The notes under the pieces: generated by a model
Told to the model about the DNA's origin: nothing
Seen by the model: only the letters and a program-made list of their open reading frames with translations
The model's database searches: none
Program-made: the position numbers and the translations under genes
Shown: positions 34,233 to 42,802 of the stretch, piece by piece
How the letters are laid out: every line of letters starts with the position of its first letter
Position numbering within the stretch: position 1 is the first letter of the stretch
Source of the DNA: Candidatus Aegiribacteria sp.
GTDB taxonomy: Bacteria; Fermentibacterota; Fermentibacteria; Fermentibacterales; JCC-6
Direction: 5' to 3'
DNA length: 56,063 bases
Assembly (NCBI GenBank): GCA_030594645.1
Contig: JAUVEU010000011.1
Span: 1-56,063 of the forward strand

Positions 34233-35234
34233 TCATTTCTCCACTATGCCCGGTATATTCGAATGTCTGAAATCCCTGAGATCGATCTCTCCGGAAAAGT
34301 TATCAAGAGCACTATAAACACTGTCTACAAGATTCTCGATCTGCGGACAGATTCTCGCGTAATCTACAAGGTATCTGAAAGTTCTGGGAAGGTAGCCCAG
34401 GAACGAAGTATCACCCGTTTTTCTGTACTGATGGCTGAATGTTCCTGCAGCCTTAAGACTCCTCTGGCATGCCGCACGTGCGACTTGAAACATATTCATG
34501 TTCCCCTGAGCATGAACAAATTTTCTGGCTCTGTCTTCCCATGATAACCCTATATCTCTGTAGCTGTCTCTGAGAAGACTGACCAGGTCATACGCAGACG
34601 GGCCAAATCGCGCATCCTGCCAGTCTACCATTATCAGTCTTTTTTCGTGGATAATGAGATTTGCGGAATGAAAATCCCTGTGCGTGAACACGGAAGCTTC
34701 ATCAATCGTACCGCACAGGTTCCTCATTTCCGCCTGCAGCGCAAGAAGATCATCCATCGGTACATTAAGCAGTCTGAAAAACAGACTTTCAAGAGTATTC
34801 TCCAGTTCCGCCATAAAGAATGCGGGCGTAAAACTTCTCCTGCCGGCAATTGAACCTGAGCAGAGTTTGCTGTCAAGCTCCCGCTGCAGGCGGAAAAGAA
34901 GATCAAGAGCATCATCTATGTATTCGGCATACTCATCATCATCAGCATCAAGCAGACGCAAATCACCAAGATCTTCCTGCAGAACCCAGCCTTTTTTTGT
35001 ATTACAGTCCATTACTGACGGAACTGGAAATCCTCTGGTCGCAAGAAGTTCATGAATATCAAGCCAGGGCCATATCGGTGTTGTGCCGCTGTCCATCAGG
35101 ATCAGAGTATCCTGACCGGAAAACACTCTCCAGAAAAGCCTGCCTGACACATCACCATGCAGTCTATCTACTACGACATTTTCACCCATTCTGGTTCGGA
35201 GCCATTCGGCCAGTTCAGCAGTCATTCTTTTCAT
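34233..35234 (-). CDS. Aminoglycoside-phosphotransferase-like sugar kinase, AmgK-like
   Basis: This 333-residue kinase-fold protein has the catalytic loop FTHRDFHSANLIIH (about 182-195) and the metal-binding VDWQDARFGPSAYDLVSLL. These features match AmgK-type anomeric kinases that phosphorylate N-acetylmuramic acid and GlcNAc at C1. The start ATG at 35234 overlaps the stop of the nucleotidyltransferase gene (ATGA). AmgK and MurU genes are typically adjacent, forming a peptidoglycan-recycling route to UDP-MurNAc, and this pair mirrors that. Another sugar substrate is possible. Confidence 0.7.
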   Translation of the reverse strand: MKRMTAELAEWLRTRMGENVVVDRLHGDVSGRLFWRVFSGQDTLILMDSGTTPIWPWLDIHELLATRGFPVPSVMDCNTKKGWVLQEDLGDLRLLDADDDEYAEYIDDALDLLFRLQRELDSKLCSGSIAGRRSFTPAFFMAELENTLESLFFRLLNVPMDDLLALQAEMRNLCGTIDEASVFTHRDFHSANLIIHEKRLIMVDWQDARFGPSAYDLVSLLRDSYRDIGLSWEDRARKFVHAQGNMNMFQVARAACQRSLKAAGTFSHQYRKTGDTSFLGYLPRTFRYLVDYARICPQIENLVDSVYSALDNFSGEIDLRDFRHSNIPGIVEK

Positions 35235-36118
35235 AAGATATTTCCGCCTCGACTGCTGCAGAACCATGGAAGGATGGCATCATCAATACGGCCTTTTTCC
35301 AGCGTTGAGCCTTCGAGCATAACACTGTTTCTTAGAACTGTTCCGCCGGCCAGAATGCATCCTGGTCCAATATTCCAGGTACCTTCAAGAACAACATCAC
35401 TGGAAACACATGCATTTGGATGAATATATGATCCTCCAGAAAGGATATTCTCCCTTGCTCCGGCGATTCTGCCCATATCAAGCCAGTTACCTTCCATATT
35501 GCATGAGAAAAGCTTATATCCATTATCGTTTGCTGCAGGAGCCAGTTCGGAAAACAGACCGCTGGATGCCTGAATTCTGCGAGACAGAAACGGAATGACT
35601 GGCTCAACAAGACTGATTCCCCAGTAATGAACCGGATCTCCCCTGCCCGTTCCAAAACATCTGTTTTCATCCACAGGGAGTGGAGAATAACTGCCTTCAG
35701 ATGGAAAACAACCTGTTAGAACAGTCCAGGATGATTCAGTCTCCCTATGAAATTCCATCATCTTTACTGCATCGAAACCTTCGATGATCATATCGGTATT
35801 CACAATCATCCAGGTTCCTTCTGTCATTGTATCTGCATGTCTGGCCAGTGTTGCGCACACTCCCAATGGCCTTTCCTCGAAATATACTGAACACATCTCG
35901 GCTGGCCATACCGATATCAATTCCTTCAGTAATTCTTCAGGACACCTTGATGCGTTTATTCTTACTCTTCTAGGATGCAGAACGGATATTTGACGGGCTA
36001 GCTCAGCAAGAACAGTGGTGTTTCCGAAAGGGAGAAGCGCTTTTGGCCGCAGCAGCGAAAGGGGTTCAATCCTGGTACCATATCCAGCAGCAAGGAAGAG
36101 AACCCCTTCAATTTCCAT
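35231..36118 (-). CDS. Sugar nucleotidyltransferase, MurU-like
   Basis: This 295-residue protein starts with FLAAGYGTRIEPLSLLRPKA (about 8-27), the NTP-transferase signature, and has MIVNTDMIIEGFDA (catalytic Asp, about 103-116). Its C-terminal 60 residues (HPNACVSSDVVLEGTWNIGPGC) look like a beta-helix extension that ordinary MurU enzymes lack. With the adjacent kinase it would turn a sugar into a nucleotide sugar. The peptidoglycan-recycling assignment is inference from the pair. Confidence 0.7.
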   Translation of the reverse strand: MEIEGVLFLAAGYGTRIEPLSLLRPKALLPFGNTTVLAELARQISVLHPRRVRINASRCPEELLKELISVWPAEMCSVYFEERPLGVCATLARHADTMTEGTWMIVNTDMIIEGFDAVKMMEFHRETESSWTVLTGCFPSEGSYSPLPVDENRCFGTGRGDPVHYWGISLVEPVIPFLSRRIQASSGLFSELAPAANDNGYKLFSCNMEGNWLDMGRIAGARENILSGGSYIHPNACVSSDVVLEGTWNIGPGCILAGGTVLRNSVMLEGSTLEKGRIDDAILPWFCSSRGGNIL

Positions 36119-36129
36119 ACTAAACCGAT

Positions 36130-36330
36130 TTAGCCGTAGATTTCTTTTCTGTTGCAGTCACATATTCTGACTCTGCGTCTTTGTGGTCGCCAATTACCGT
36201 TGTCATTGTATCTTGCAGCGTATAAAACAACTGCTACTCGTTCTTTTCCACACGCAGGACATTCGTCCTTATGAAGTGTTCGGGCTTCGTGAGCAAGTTT
36301 AGCGGCAAAAGTTCTTTCCTTCTTGGGCAT
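36130..36330 (-). CDS. Small zinc-ribbon protein of unknown function
   Basis: This 66-residue basic protein has two Cys pairs, CPACGK (about 24-29) and CDCNRKE near the C-terminus (about 58-64), suggesting a zinc ribbon. It begins with a Lys-rich MPKKERTFAAKLAHE. GGAGAGGA lies just upstream of the ATG, and the gene starts 4 bases after the GH57-like gene ends. Its basic nature suggests RNA or ribosome binding, but there is no direct evidence. Confidence 0.65.
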   Translation of the reverse strand: MPKKERTFAAKLAHEARTLHKDECPACGKERVAVVLYAARYNDNGNWRPQRRRVRICDCNRKEIYG

Positions 36331-36334
36331 TAAT

Positions 36335-37468
36335 TTAATCCTCTCCGGTTATAACCGGTATACTGCAGGCGGTGGATATGATATCATCCATCATTTTCCG
36401 ATCACCTGTTTCGGTGAATATCGCCTGGGCTGTTTCTAGAATTGCAAGCAAGCCCCGGCGGACCTGAACAGCATCAAATCTATCTGCAGAAGCCCACCAG
36501 AACGGGCACGAGTATAACATTTTATCTGCCAGAGAGGCAACCCTGTCTGAATTACATTGGAGTGCCTGATTCCTCACATGATCAAGAAATCCTCTAAGAG
36601 ATACATGAACCATGTTATCGGTATCATCCCATAATGGCCATGGCTTTCCAGCGTCCATATCCCCCGCAGTGGTTGACCAGCTGCCTGAAGGAACGGCAGC
36701 ATCTTCTGAAGGAAACCTGCTGACAAGTTCTGAAGGTGTTACAAGTAAGACTTCGCCTTCTGATTCAATGCTTGACAAAAAAGGCGAGAGAAATGTTTCA
36801 ATTGTACCTTTTCTATGATGGCCGAAGGTTTCACCGTCCATCGCAATAAGGAGATAGGAATCCTCATCGCCTGACCAATCATGCATGCCTTCAATAATAA
36901 AATCTGCCATTTCGCTGCCATTATCTCCATGAAAGGAGATCCTGTTGCTCCAGAAATTGCTTCTCAGCAGAACTGCCAGACCATCGACAAAAGGGATTGT
37001 CCTGCAGGGAACCGCTCTTCCCGTCCACGCCCACGGGACATCGTCAGTTACAGTCCAGGTATATCCCATATCAAGAAGAAGAGGTGCAAGTGATGGAGAA
37101 TAAGCCATTTCTGGAGGAAATACTCCCTCGGGATTGTAATTAGCACCCAGCACCCTCGAATTACCTTCCCTGTTCAGCCGAAGCTGTCTTCTGATATCAT
37201 ATTCATTTATCAGCGGGAATATTGGGTGGTAAGCACCGGAATCAGTGAATTCTATCCCTTCTGCTGCTGCAAGATTCCGGAGAGATCCAGAACCGGATTT
37301 ATCAAGCTGTTCAGTGAGAGAATAGTTGATATTCACAGCGATTTTTGCTCCGGACTCGAAAAGAAGCTTTGATAAGGGGCTATAGCATTCATCATCAATC
37401 CTTGTAACAACAGATTCTTCCTGTGTGGGAGGCTGGTAGAGATGAAGCAGAAGGCTGATGTATTTCAA
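36335..37468 (-). CDS. Glycoside hydrolase family 57-like protein
   Basis: This 377-residue protein has a GH57-type start (LLLHLYQPP), INYSLTEQL, GAYHPIFPLI, a probable catalytic Glu in GVFPPEMAYSPSLAPLL (about 114-130), and LIAMDGETFGHH (about 208-219) carrying the acid Asp/Glu. GH57 members act on alpha-glucans. The start is TTG and overlaps the stop of the SAM hydrolase gene (TTGA) after AAGGAG. Confidence 0.78.
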   Translation of the reverse strand: MKYISLLLHLYQPPTQEESVVTRIDDECYSPLSKLLFESGAKIAVNINYSLTEQLDKSGSGSLRNLAAAEGIEFTDSGAYHPIFPLINEYDIRRQLRLNREGNSRVLGANYNPEGVFPPEMAYSPSLAPLLLDMGYTWTVTDDVPWAWTGRAVPCRTIPFVDGLAVLLRSNFWSNRISFHGDNGSEMADFIIEGMHDWSGDEDSYLLIAMDGETFGHHRKGTIETFLSPFLSSIESEGEVLLVTPSELVSRFPSEDAAVPSGSWSTTAGDMDAGKPWPLWDDTDNMVHVSLRGFLDHVRNQALQCNSDRVASLADKMLYSCPFWWASADRFDAVQVRRGLLAILETAQAIFTETGDRKMMDDIISTACSIPVITGED

Positions 37469-38241
37469 CGGATACTCCTTTTCAGAAATATTCTGTCTCC
37501 GGCAGATACTCCAAGTATGGAAGACGCTTTCCCGCCGCTGAAAGCAAGTTCCATGCAGCCCTGGCTGCCTGCGAGAAAAAGTAGTCCCTGCCTGTTTCCA
37601 TAAGTTCCTGCTCTGGTGACAGGCACAATTCCACCTGCGGGCAACCTGATCTCAGATGGGCGGAATCCATCAGCATCTGAGGTAGACAGCCACAAAACAA
37701 CATTCCCGAATCGATCAATATGAGCGACAGTAGCATGGCAGCCTTCCTCATTTTCTTCCGGAGGTCTGATCTCCGATGAGACAAGTGTTCCAGGATCAAT
37801 ACTTCCCAGGCTTTTCACCCATCCCGGATCTGTCAGCAGTCTTGCCCCTGCAGGGGCAAACAGGTCTCTGCCGTGAAAGGTTGCGCTGGCATCAGCTGGA
37901 AGTCGGGGAAGCTTCCATGCTTTGTTAACCGGAAGCAGGCTGAATATTCCATTATCCGGTCCCACGAAAAATATCCCGTCAACCTCACAGACAACCCCGT
38001 GCCGTTCTGTTCCAACACCGGGATCAACAACGGCTACAACAACAGAACCGGGAGGAATTGCCTGCAGGGAAGCATAAAGGTGAAAAGCCCCCTCCATCAC
38101 TGAACCGGCTTCGATATCGTGTGTCAGGTCTACAATTGATGTCCCGGCAGGAACAGTGCCAAGAACGGCAGCCTTCATCTGGGCAACGTATGTATCAGAT
38201 ATTCCGAAATCAGAAAGGAGGAATAAAATTCTAACCTGCAT
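37465..38241 (-). CDS. SAM hydrolase/SAM-dependent halogenase family protein (DUF62)
   Basis: This 258-residue protein belongs to the family of S-adenosylmethionine hydroxide adenosyltransferases: LLSDFGISDTYVAQMK (about 7-22), IVDLTHDIEAG, VVVAVVDPGVGTERHG (about 68-83), FVGPDNGIFSLL and IDRFGNVVLWL. Such enzymes split SAM to adenosine and methionine using water. The Asp and the DNGIF segment needed for this are present. Its role here is not clear. Confidence 0.85.
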   Translation of the reverse strand: MQVRILFLLSDFGISDTYVAQMKAAVLGTVPAGTSIVDLTHDIEAGSVMEGAFHLYASLQAIPPGSVVVAVVDPGVGTERHGVVCEVDGIFFVGPDNGIFSLLPVNKAWKLPRLPADASATFHGRDLFAPAGARLLTDPGWVKSLGSIDPGTLVSSEIRPPEENEEGCHATVAHIDRFGNVVLWLSTSDADGFRPSEIRLPAGGIVPVTRAGTYGNRQGLLFLAGSQGCMELAFSGGKASSILGVSAGDRIFLKRSIR

Positions 38242-38249
38242 ATTACTGA

Positions 38250-41200
38250 TTACCTGTGTTTTACAACTACAAGAGTCTGATCATCCCCCTGCGGGATTCC
38301 CTCAGAATGAGAATTCACAGCTTCAAGAATTCCTCCCGCGATCTGATGCGCTGAAAGATCTCTGTTCTCAAGGACTACGCTTTTCAATCTGTCAACACCC
38401 AATTCAACATTAAATTTGTCCATAGCTTCAGTAATTCCATCTGTATAAAGAACAAGAACATCTCCGGGTTCGAGTTCATCGGTTCCATGCTCGTATTCCG
38501 CATTGTCAGTAAGTCCGAGTATGAGTCCACCCCTGTCAAGCCAGGTTGAACTTCCCTCCCTTCTGACAAGAAGAGGCGGATTATGTCCGGCGTTCACATA
38601 GGTGAGCTTTCCTGAATCAAGATCGAGTACACTGTAGAAAAGGCCTGTCATAATCAGATCACCTTCACCAAGAACGGAAGACTCGTTTACCTTCTGCATA
38701 ATTTCACTTATCGAATAAATGTTCTGAACATAGGCTTCAAGATTACCTTTCAGACCGGCCATTGTCAGCGCAGCTGGAATTCCCTTCCCCGCAACATCAG
38801 CGATAGCTATCCCGAGGTTACGGCCCGGCAGCTGAAAGAAATCATAATAATCCCCGCCAACCTCCCTGGCAGGTCTGTAATAACTTTCAATATCGTATCT
38901 CTCAGGGTTTGGCGGTTTGTCAGGGAGAAGATCAAGCTGAATTTTTCTGGCCATGCTCAGTTCCTCCGCTATCGCGTGACCGGAGGACAGTCTGTCAAGC
39001 AGAATATCAGGCATCCTTCTTCTGACTTCTTTTGAAGCAAGAAGTTCAGGAGTTTCAGTGACAAATTTTATTACCTCCATACGGACGTTCCTGTCCGGGT
39101 CAACAAGCCTTTCAGCGAGTTTTCCTGGAGCATCACCCTTTGAACTCATTGCAGGATATCTTCTCAAACCTTTAATTGCTTCCAGCCTCACTTCGGAAGC
39201 GGGATCATCGAGAGCAGAAAATACAACAGGCAGCAGCTTTTCCGCCGAAAGAAGAACATTCTCCAGAAGACCGGAAAGCGTACTCAACCTGACAAATGGA
39301 TCTTCATCATCAAGAAGGGTGATCAGGACACTGCTCAGATCATCGGTGTCATCGCTCTCGAATTCTCCCAATGCTGCTCCTGCTTCTGCGCGGACAGCTC
39401 TTTTTTCATCAGTCGAAAGCTGAACAAGAACCTTTTTTGACTCCTCAGTACACATTCCGAGACGGCGTACTGCCCTGACCAGTGACTTACGCACAAAAGG
39501 AAATTCATCACTCAAAAACACCGAAATGAATTCTTCCTGAATTTCGCCAAGATCATTGCCGTTCCACAGCACAAAGAACGGAAGTAACGCCCGTTTTTCA
39601 AATTCACCATCGGCAAGGATATCTTCAATCAGAGCAACGGAAGCCTCTGCCAGGTCATTTCGCCCCCTGCATATCAGCTGGCTCAATGCTTCCCTTCCAT
39701 CGTATCGTTCTGATACAAGCACAGTGTTGATTAAATCATTCCTGTCTGTTTCATCCATGATACTGTAGTACCGCAGAACCATGTGAGCGAATGCCCTGCT
39801 ATCGCTCACTCGCTCGTGAATCATGTTCCAGAGGTTCTTTCTCTCATCCTCATCAAGTGAGGAATAATTCATCAGCATGCAGCGGGTCACAGGAAGAATA
39901 TCTTCTTCGGAAAGATCGGATCGAAGGGTTTTCCTTACTTCTTTGCTGAAGAACCTCAATCTGGCTCCGATTCTCCAGGCAAGATTTCCCTTGCCGCCAT
40001 CCGGAAGTCGATCCATTAATACCCAGAGAAGATCACTGAACTCCTGATTGAATTCTTCAAGCTCTCTGTCAAGCAATCCTATGATAAGAGGAGGCAGTAA
40101 TCCGGAATCACTACTTTCAAGAACATCATTAAGTACTTCATATTCTCTGCTGGAGAGTTCGGGAAATTTACTGCCTACATAATAAAGCACACTCCGCCGG
40201 ACTTCTTTTGAATCATCCTCAAGAAGCTCATTGTAAATCCTTGATCCGCGTTCAGACATACCCCAGAATGTCAGGCCCTGAAGGAACTGTCCTCTGACCC
40301 CGGAATCGGGGTCTCCTATCGCTGCGTTAACCAGATCCGCTGTCTCAGCTGATTCCATTACCCATGGTCTGCAGAGCGTTCCAGCGACTGATCCCCTGAC
40401 TTCGGAGATGCCCTTTTCCATCATTATCCTGTACATGCTGATAATAGACTCGTCAGCACTCTTTATAGAACTCAGCAATATATTGAGAACATCGGTAAGA
40501 ACAGTTCCGGACTCTTCAGCAGCGATGCACAGAAGAAGTTTAGCCCTTACTTCGTTAGACAGACTGCTGTAAAAGCCGGCCAGGAAATACCCTGCCCGCC
40601 TTACGGCTGATTCAGAGCTTCCGGTAAGGGTATCCGCAAAAGCCCTGATGATAGGGGCGTCTTTCGAAAGAAGCTCACGAATTCCGTTATCTATTGCCCA
40701 CATCTTCATTGTATCGCTTACCGCTAAATAGGCTTCACCGCTTCCCGAAATTCTTCGGAAAGGCGGTATGCCCTGAGCTGCAAGAGAACTGCTGTAAAGC
40801 GACTCAAGCTCTTCAGTGGATGGAAATTTCCTCTCTTCCTGTACAATCAGTCTATCCCATAATTTGAACAGTGTCCGCTTGAAAACCGCTTCGGGAACGA
40901 CAGGGTCAAAAGCAGCAAGCAGGAGGAGTTCGGCTTTCTTCAGAGAATCCTGGGATCGAAACCACTTGAGAGCATCCTGCCCCTGCTTCAATCGCCATTT
41001 TCTGCTTGTTGAAGGTTCCGGAAGCTTGATGTGCGCATCGTGATATGTATCAAAAATCACAGCTATTTCCGGTGAAGATGTCGCGAGAATAAGCCTGTGT
41101 CTTGTTTCAGTTGCTCTGATCATCAGTGAAAGAACCATTGACCAGAGACGGAGAGGATAGACATCCACGATTCTCCTCAGTGTATCGATATCCAGGAATA

Positions 41201-41864
41201 CCGCACAGTCCTCCGGTCCGGTAAGAAGCTGGACTACCTCTCCGAAGTAAAGGTCACGAGTTATGAACTCAACAGGATTCAAACCCTCCTGAGCAGCTTC
41301 GATCAGAAGTCTGCGAGCTATAGTGGTCTTTCCCGCTCCCAGAGAACCGCTGAGGCACACGAAACCCCGTTTTGTGAAAACTTCCCTCGCTCTTTCATAC
41401 GAACTCTGATCGACTGGTGAAACATCGATGTTTCCGTAAGATTGAATCAGTTCCTTACCTTCAGGGAAAGGAAAAGACTCTCGATTCAATCCGCCAAGCC
41501 AATCCTGAACCTGATTTCGAAGGAGTTCCTTTCCTTCATCGGCCGAAGTGAACGACCAGCAGAGATTCTGATTGGAAAGCATGAATACTACCGGATCGTC
41601 TTCGGGTTCAGTCCGGTGACAAATACCTGCTATCGGAATCCCGTGTCTGTAACAGTTGAAGTAAGTTTTCCTCATTTGAATGGAAAGAGGACCATCGACT
41701 ATCAGAAGCAGTGCATCGGGAAGCAGAACATCAGGATCGACCAGTACAGTATTGTCAGCCCATCTTGGTGGGATCAGCAGTTCCGCATCTCTTCTGATAA
41801 GGTCCTGAATCCCGCCGGGAAATCCCCTTTTCTCGAATACTGCTGCAAGCTTGAAACTATTCAC
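38250..41864 (-). CDS. P-loop NTPase, HEAT-like repeat and SpoIIE phosphatase fusion
   Basis: This 1204-residue protein starts at a GTG. Residues 1-125 are an unassigned alpha/beta domain. A Walker A motif, GSLGAGKTT, lies at about 173-181, and VFLDIDTLRRI gives a Walker B-like strand. From about 400 to 980 there are repeated helical pairs rich in HEAT-like patterns (VRRSVLYYV, VRKSLVRAVRRLG, VRAEAGAALGEF, VRLSTLSGLLE, VRLEAIKGLRRY). A PP2C/SpoIIE phosphatase domain follows (about 970-1204), with PAREVGGDYYDFF (1001), ADVAGKGIPAA, MTGLFYSVLD, NAGHNPPLLV and YTDGITEA. The preceding genes encode its expected partners, a STAS protein and an anti-sigma kinase. The N-terminal part probably senses or integrates a signal for the phosphatase. 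Confidence 0.8.
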   Translation of the reverse strand: MNSFKLAAVFEKRGFPGGIQDLIRRDAELLIPPRWADNTVLVDPDVLLPDALLLIVDGPLSIQMRKTYFNCYRHGIPIAGICHRTEPEDDPVVFMLSNQNLCWSFTSADEGKELLRNQVQDWLGGLNRESFPFPEGKELIQSYGNIDVSPVDQSSYERAREVFTKRGFVCLSGSLGAGKTTIARRLLIEAAQEGLNPVEFITRDLYFGEVVQLLTGPEDCAVFLDIDTLRRIVDVYPLRLWSMVLSLMIRATETRHRLILATSSPEIAVIFDTYHDAHIKLPEPSTSRKWRLKQGQDALKWFRSQDSLKKAELLLLAAFDPVVPEAVFKRTLFKLWDRLIVQEERKFPSTEELESLYSSSLAAQGIPPFRRISGSGEAYLAVSDTMKMWAIDNGIRELLSKDAPIIRAFADTLTGSSESAVRRAGYFLAGFYSSLSNEVRAKLLLCIAAEESGTVLTDVLNILLSSIKSADESIISMYRIMMEKGISEVRGSVAGTLCRPWVMESAETADLVNAAIGDPDSGVRGQFLQGLTFWGMSERGSRIYNELLEDDSKEVRRSVLYYVGSKFPELSSREYEVLNDVLESSDSGLLPPLIIGLLDRELEEFNQEFSDLLWVLMDRLPDGGKGNLAWRIGARLRFFSKEVRKTLRSDLSEEDILPVTRCMLMNYSSLDEDERKNLWNMIHERVSDSRAFAHMVLRYYSIMDETDRNDLINTVLVSERYDGREALSQLICRGRNDLAEASVALIEDILADGEFEKRALLPFFVLWNGNDLGEIQEEFISVFLSDEFPFVRKSLVRAVRRLGMCTEESKKVLVQLSTDEKRAVRAEAGAALGEFESDDTDDLSSVLITLLDDEDPFVRLSTLSGLLENVLLSAEKLLPVVFSALDDPASEVRLEAIKGLRRYPAMSSKGDAPGKLAERLVDPDRNVRMEVIKFVTETPELLASKEVRRRMPDILLDRLSSGHAIAEELSMARKIQLDLLPDKPPNPERYDIESYYRPAREVGGDYYDFFQLPGRNLGIAIADVAGKGIPAALTMAGLKGNLEAYVQNIYSISEIMQKVNESSVLGEGDLIMTGLFYSVLDLDSGKLTYVNAGHNPPLLVRREGSSTWLDRGGLILGLTDNAEYEHGTDELEPGDVLVLYTDGITEAMDKFNVELGVDRLKSVVLENRDLSAHQIAGGILEAVNSHSEGIPQGDDQTLVVVKHR

Positions 41865-41880
41865 CGAATCCGAACTGCTT

Positions 41881-42294
41881 TCAGTTCAGAGGCCAGATAA
41901 GAGTAACCCTTGTTTTTCCCTTGGGCGAAAGACCGAATTCCACCCATTTTGCAAGATTTCTTGCAATCAGGACTCCGCGTCCCCTGCAGGAAAGAAGTTC
42001 CTCTCCTTCTCCAGGATCAAATCCCGGAGCCATGTCGGGTTCCCAGATACCCTCATCATCAATATGGAAACGAATCCTGCTCTGGAAAGTGTCAATGCTG
42101 ATTGTAACAATTTTCTCAGGATCGTTGCCGTTCCCGTGCTCCATTCCATTTTTAACAAGTTCGATAACCGCAACTGAGAGAGAAGACAGTTCATCTTCCT
42201 CTACTCCGACATACTTCCCGATACTCTCGACGAATAGCTGAAGAGGTTCAAGAACGGATAATTCGCTTGGCAGCCGAATTTCTATTGTTCGCAC
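41881..42294 (-). CDS. Anti-sigma factor kinase, RsbW/SpoIIAB-like ATPase
   Basis: This 137-residue GHKL ATPase has the N-box VIELVKNGMEHGNG (about 47-60) and the G-box CRGRGVLIARNLAKWVEF (about 103-120). It is a stand-alone domain, as in partner-switching anti-sigma kinases that phosphorylate a STAS antagonist. The GTG start is preceded by GGAG and lies 2 bases past the STAS stop. Confidence 0.83.
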   Translation of the reverse strand: MRTIEIRLPSELSVLEPLQLFVESIGKYVGVEEDELSSLSVAVIELVKNGMEHGNGNDPEKIVTISIDTFQSRIRFHIDDEGIWEPDMAPGFDPGEGEELLSCRGRGVLIARNLAKWVEFGLSPKGKTRVTLIWPLN

Positions 42295-42296
42295 AG

Positions 42297-42722
42297 CTAT
42301 TCTCCGAAGCTGTTCAGCGCTTCCTGCTCATCATTATAAGTTTCGAAGATCGTGATCAGTTTTGTAATGATAAACAGTTCATGAATTTTCTTAGTGGCAT
42401 TGAGAATCCTCAGAGATCCACCTGCTCTGGATAGAGTCGTATGACCGGAGACAATTACTCCAAGTCCTGAACTATCCATCCAGGTGACTTTTCCAAGATC
42501 AAGCAGCACTTTTGAAACATCGTGATTAACAGCACTCTGAAATACCGTTTTCACATCCATAAGCTCAGGACCGCCTATAACTTTGCCGGAAAGAGAAACG
42601 ATAAGCACATCACCCTTCATCTCTTCCTTGATCTTCAATTCAGACCTCCTTTGAATCATTTCCCGGTTAAGTACACTTTCAACTTTCTTCTCCAAATATA
42701 TCCGTAAATCATCGATGTCCAA
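42297..42722 (-). CDS. STAS-domain anti-sigma factor antagonist
   Basis: This 141-residue protein has an N-terminal helical extension (about 1-30), then a STAS domain with VLLDLGKVTWMDSSGLGVIVSGH (about 70-92). The Ser in MDSSGLG is the residue normally phosphorylated by the kinase. GGSLRILNATKKIHELF and a Leu-rich C-terminus follow. It is the first gene of the three-gene partner-switching set. Confidence 0.85.
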   Translation of the reverse strand: MDIDDLRIYLEKKVESVLNREMIQRRSELKIKEEMKGDVLIVSLSGKVIGGPELMDVKTVFQSAVNHDVSKVLLDLGKVTWMDSSGLGVIVSGHTTLSRAGGSLRILNATKKIHELFIITKLITIFETYNDEQEALNSFGE

Positions 42723-42802
42723 ATCATGAAAACGAAAACAGTATTTATATCATGTTGAATATACTATTCCATAGAATAATAGCACTATGTGTATTTGATT
42801 CG

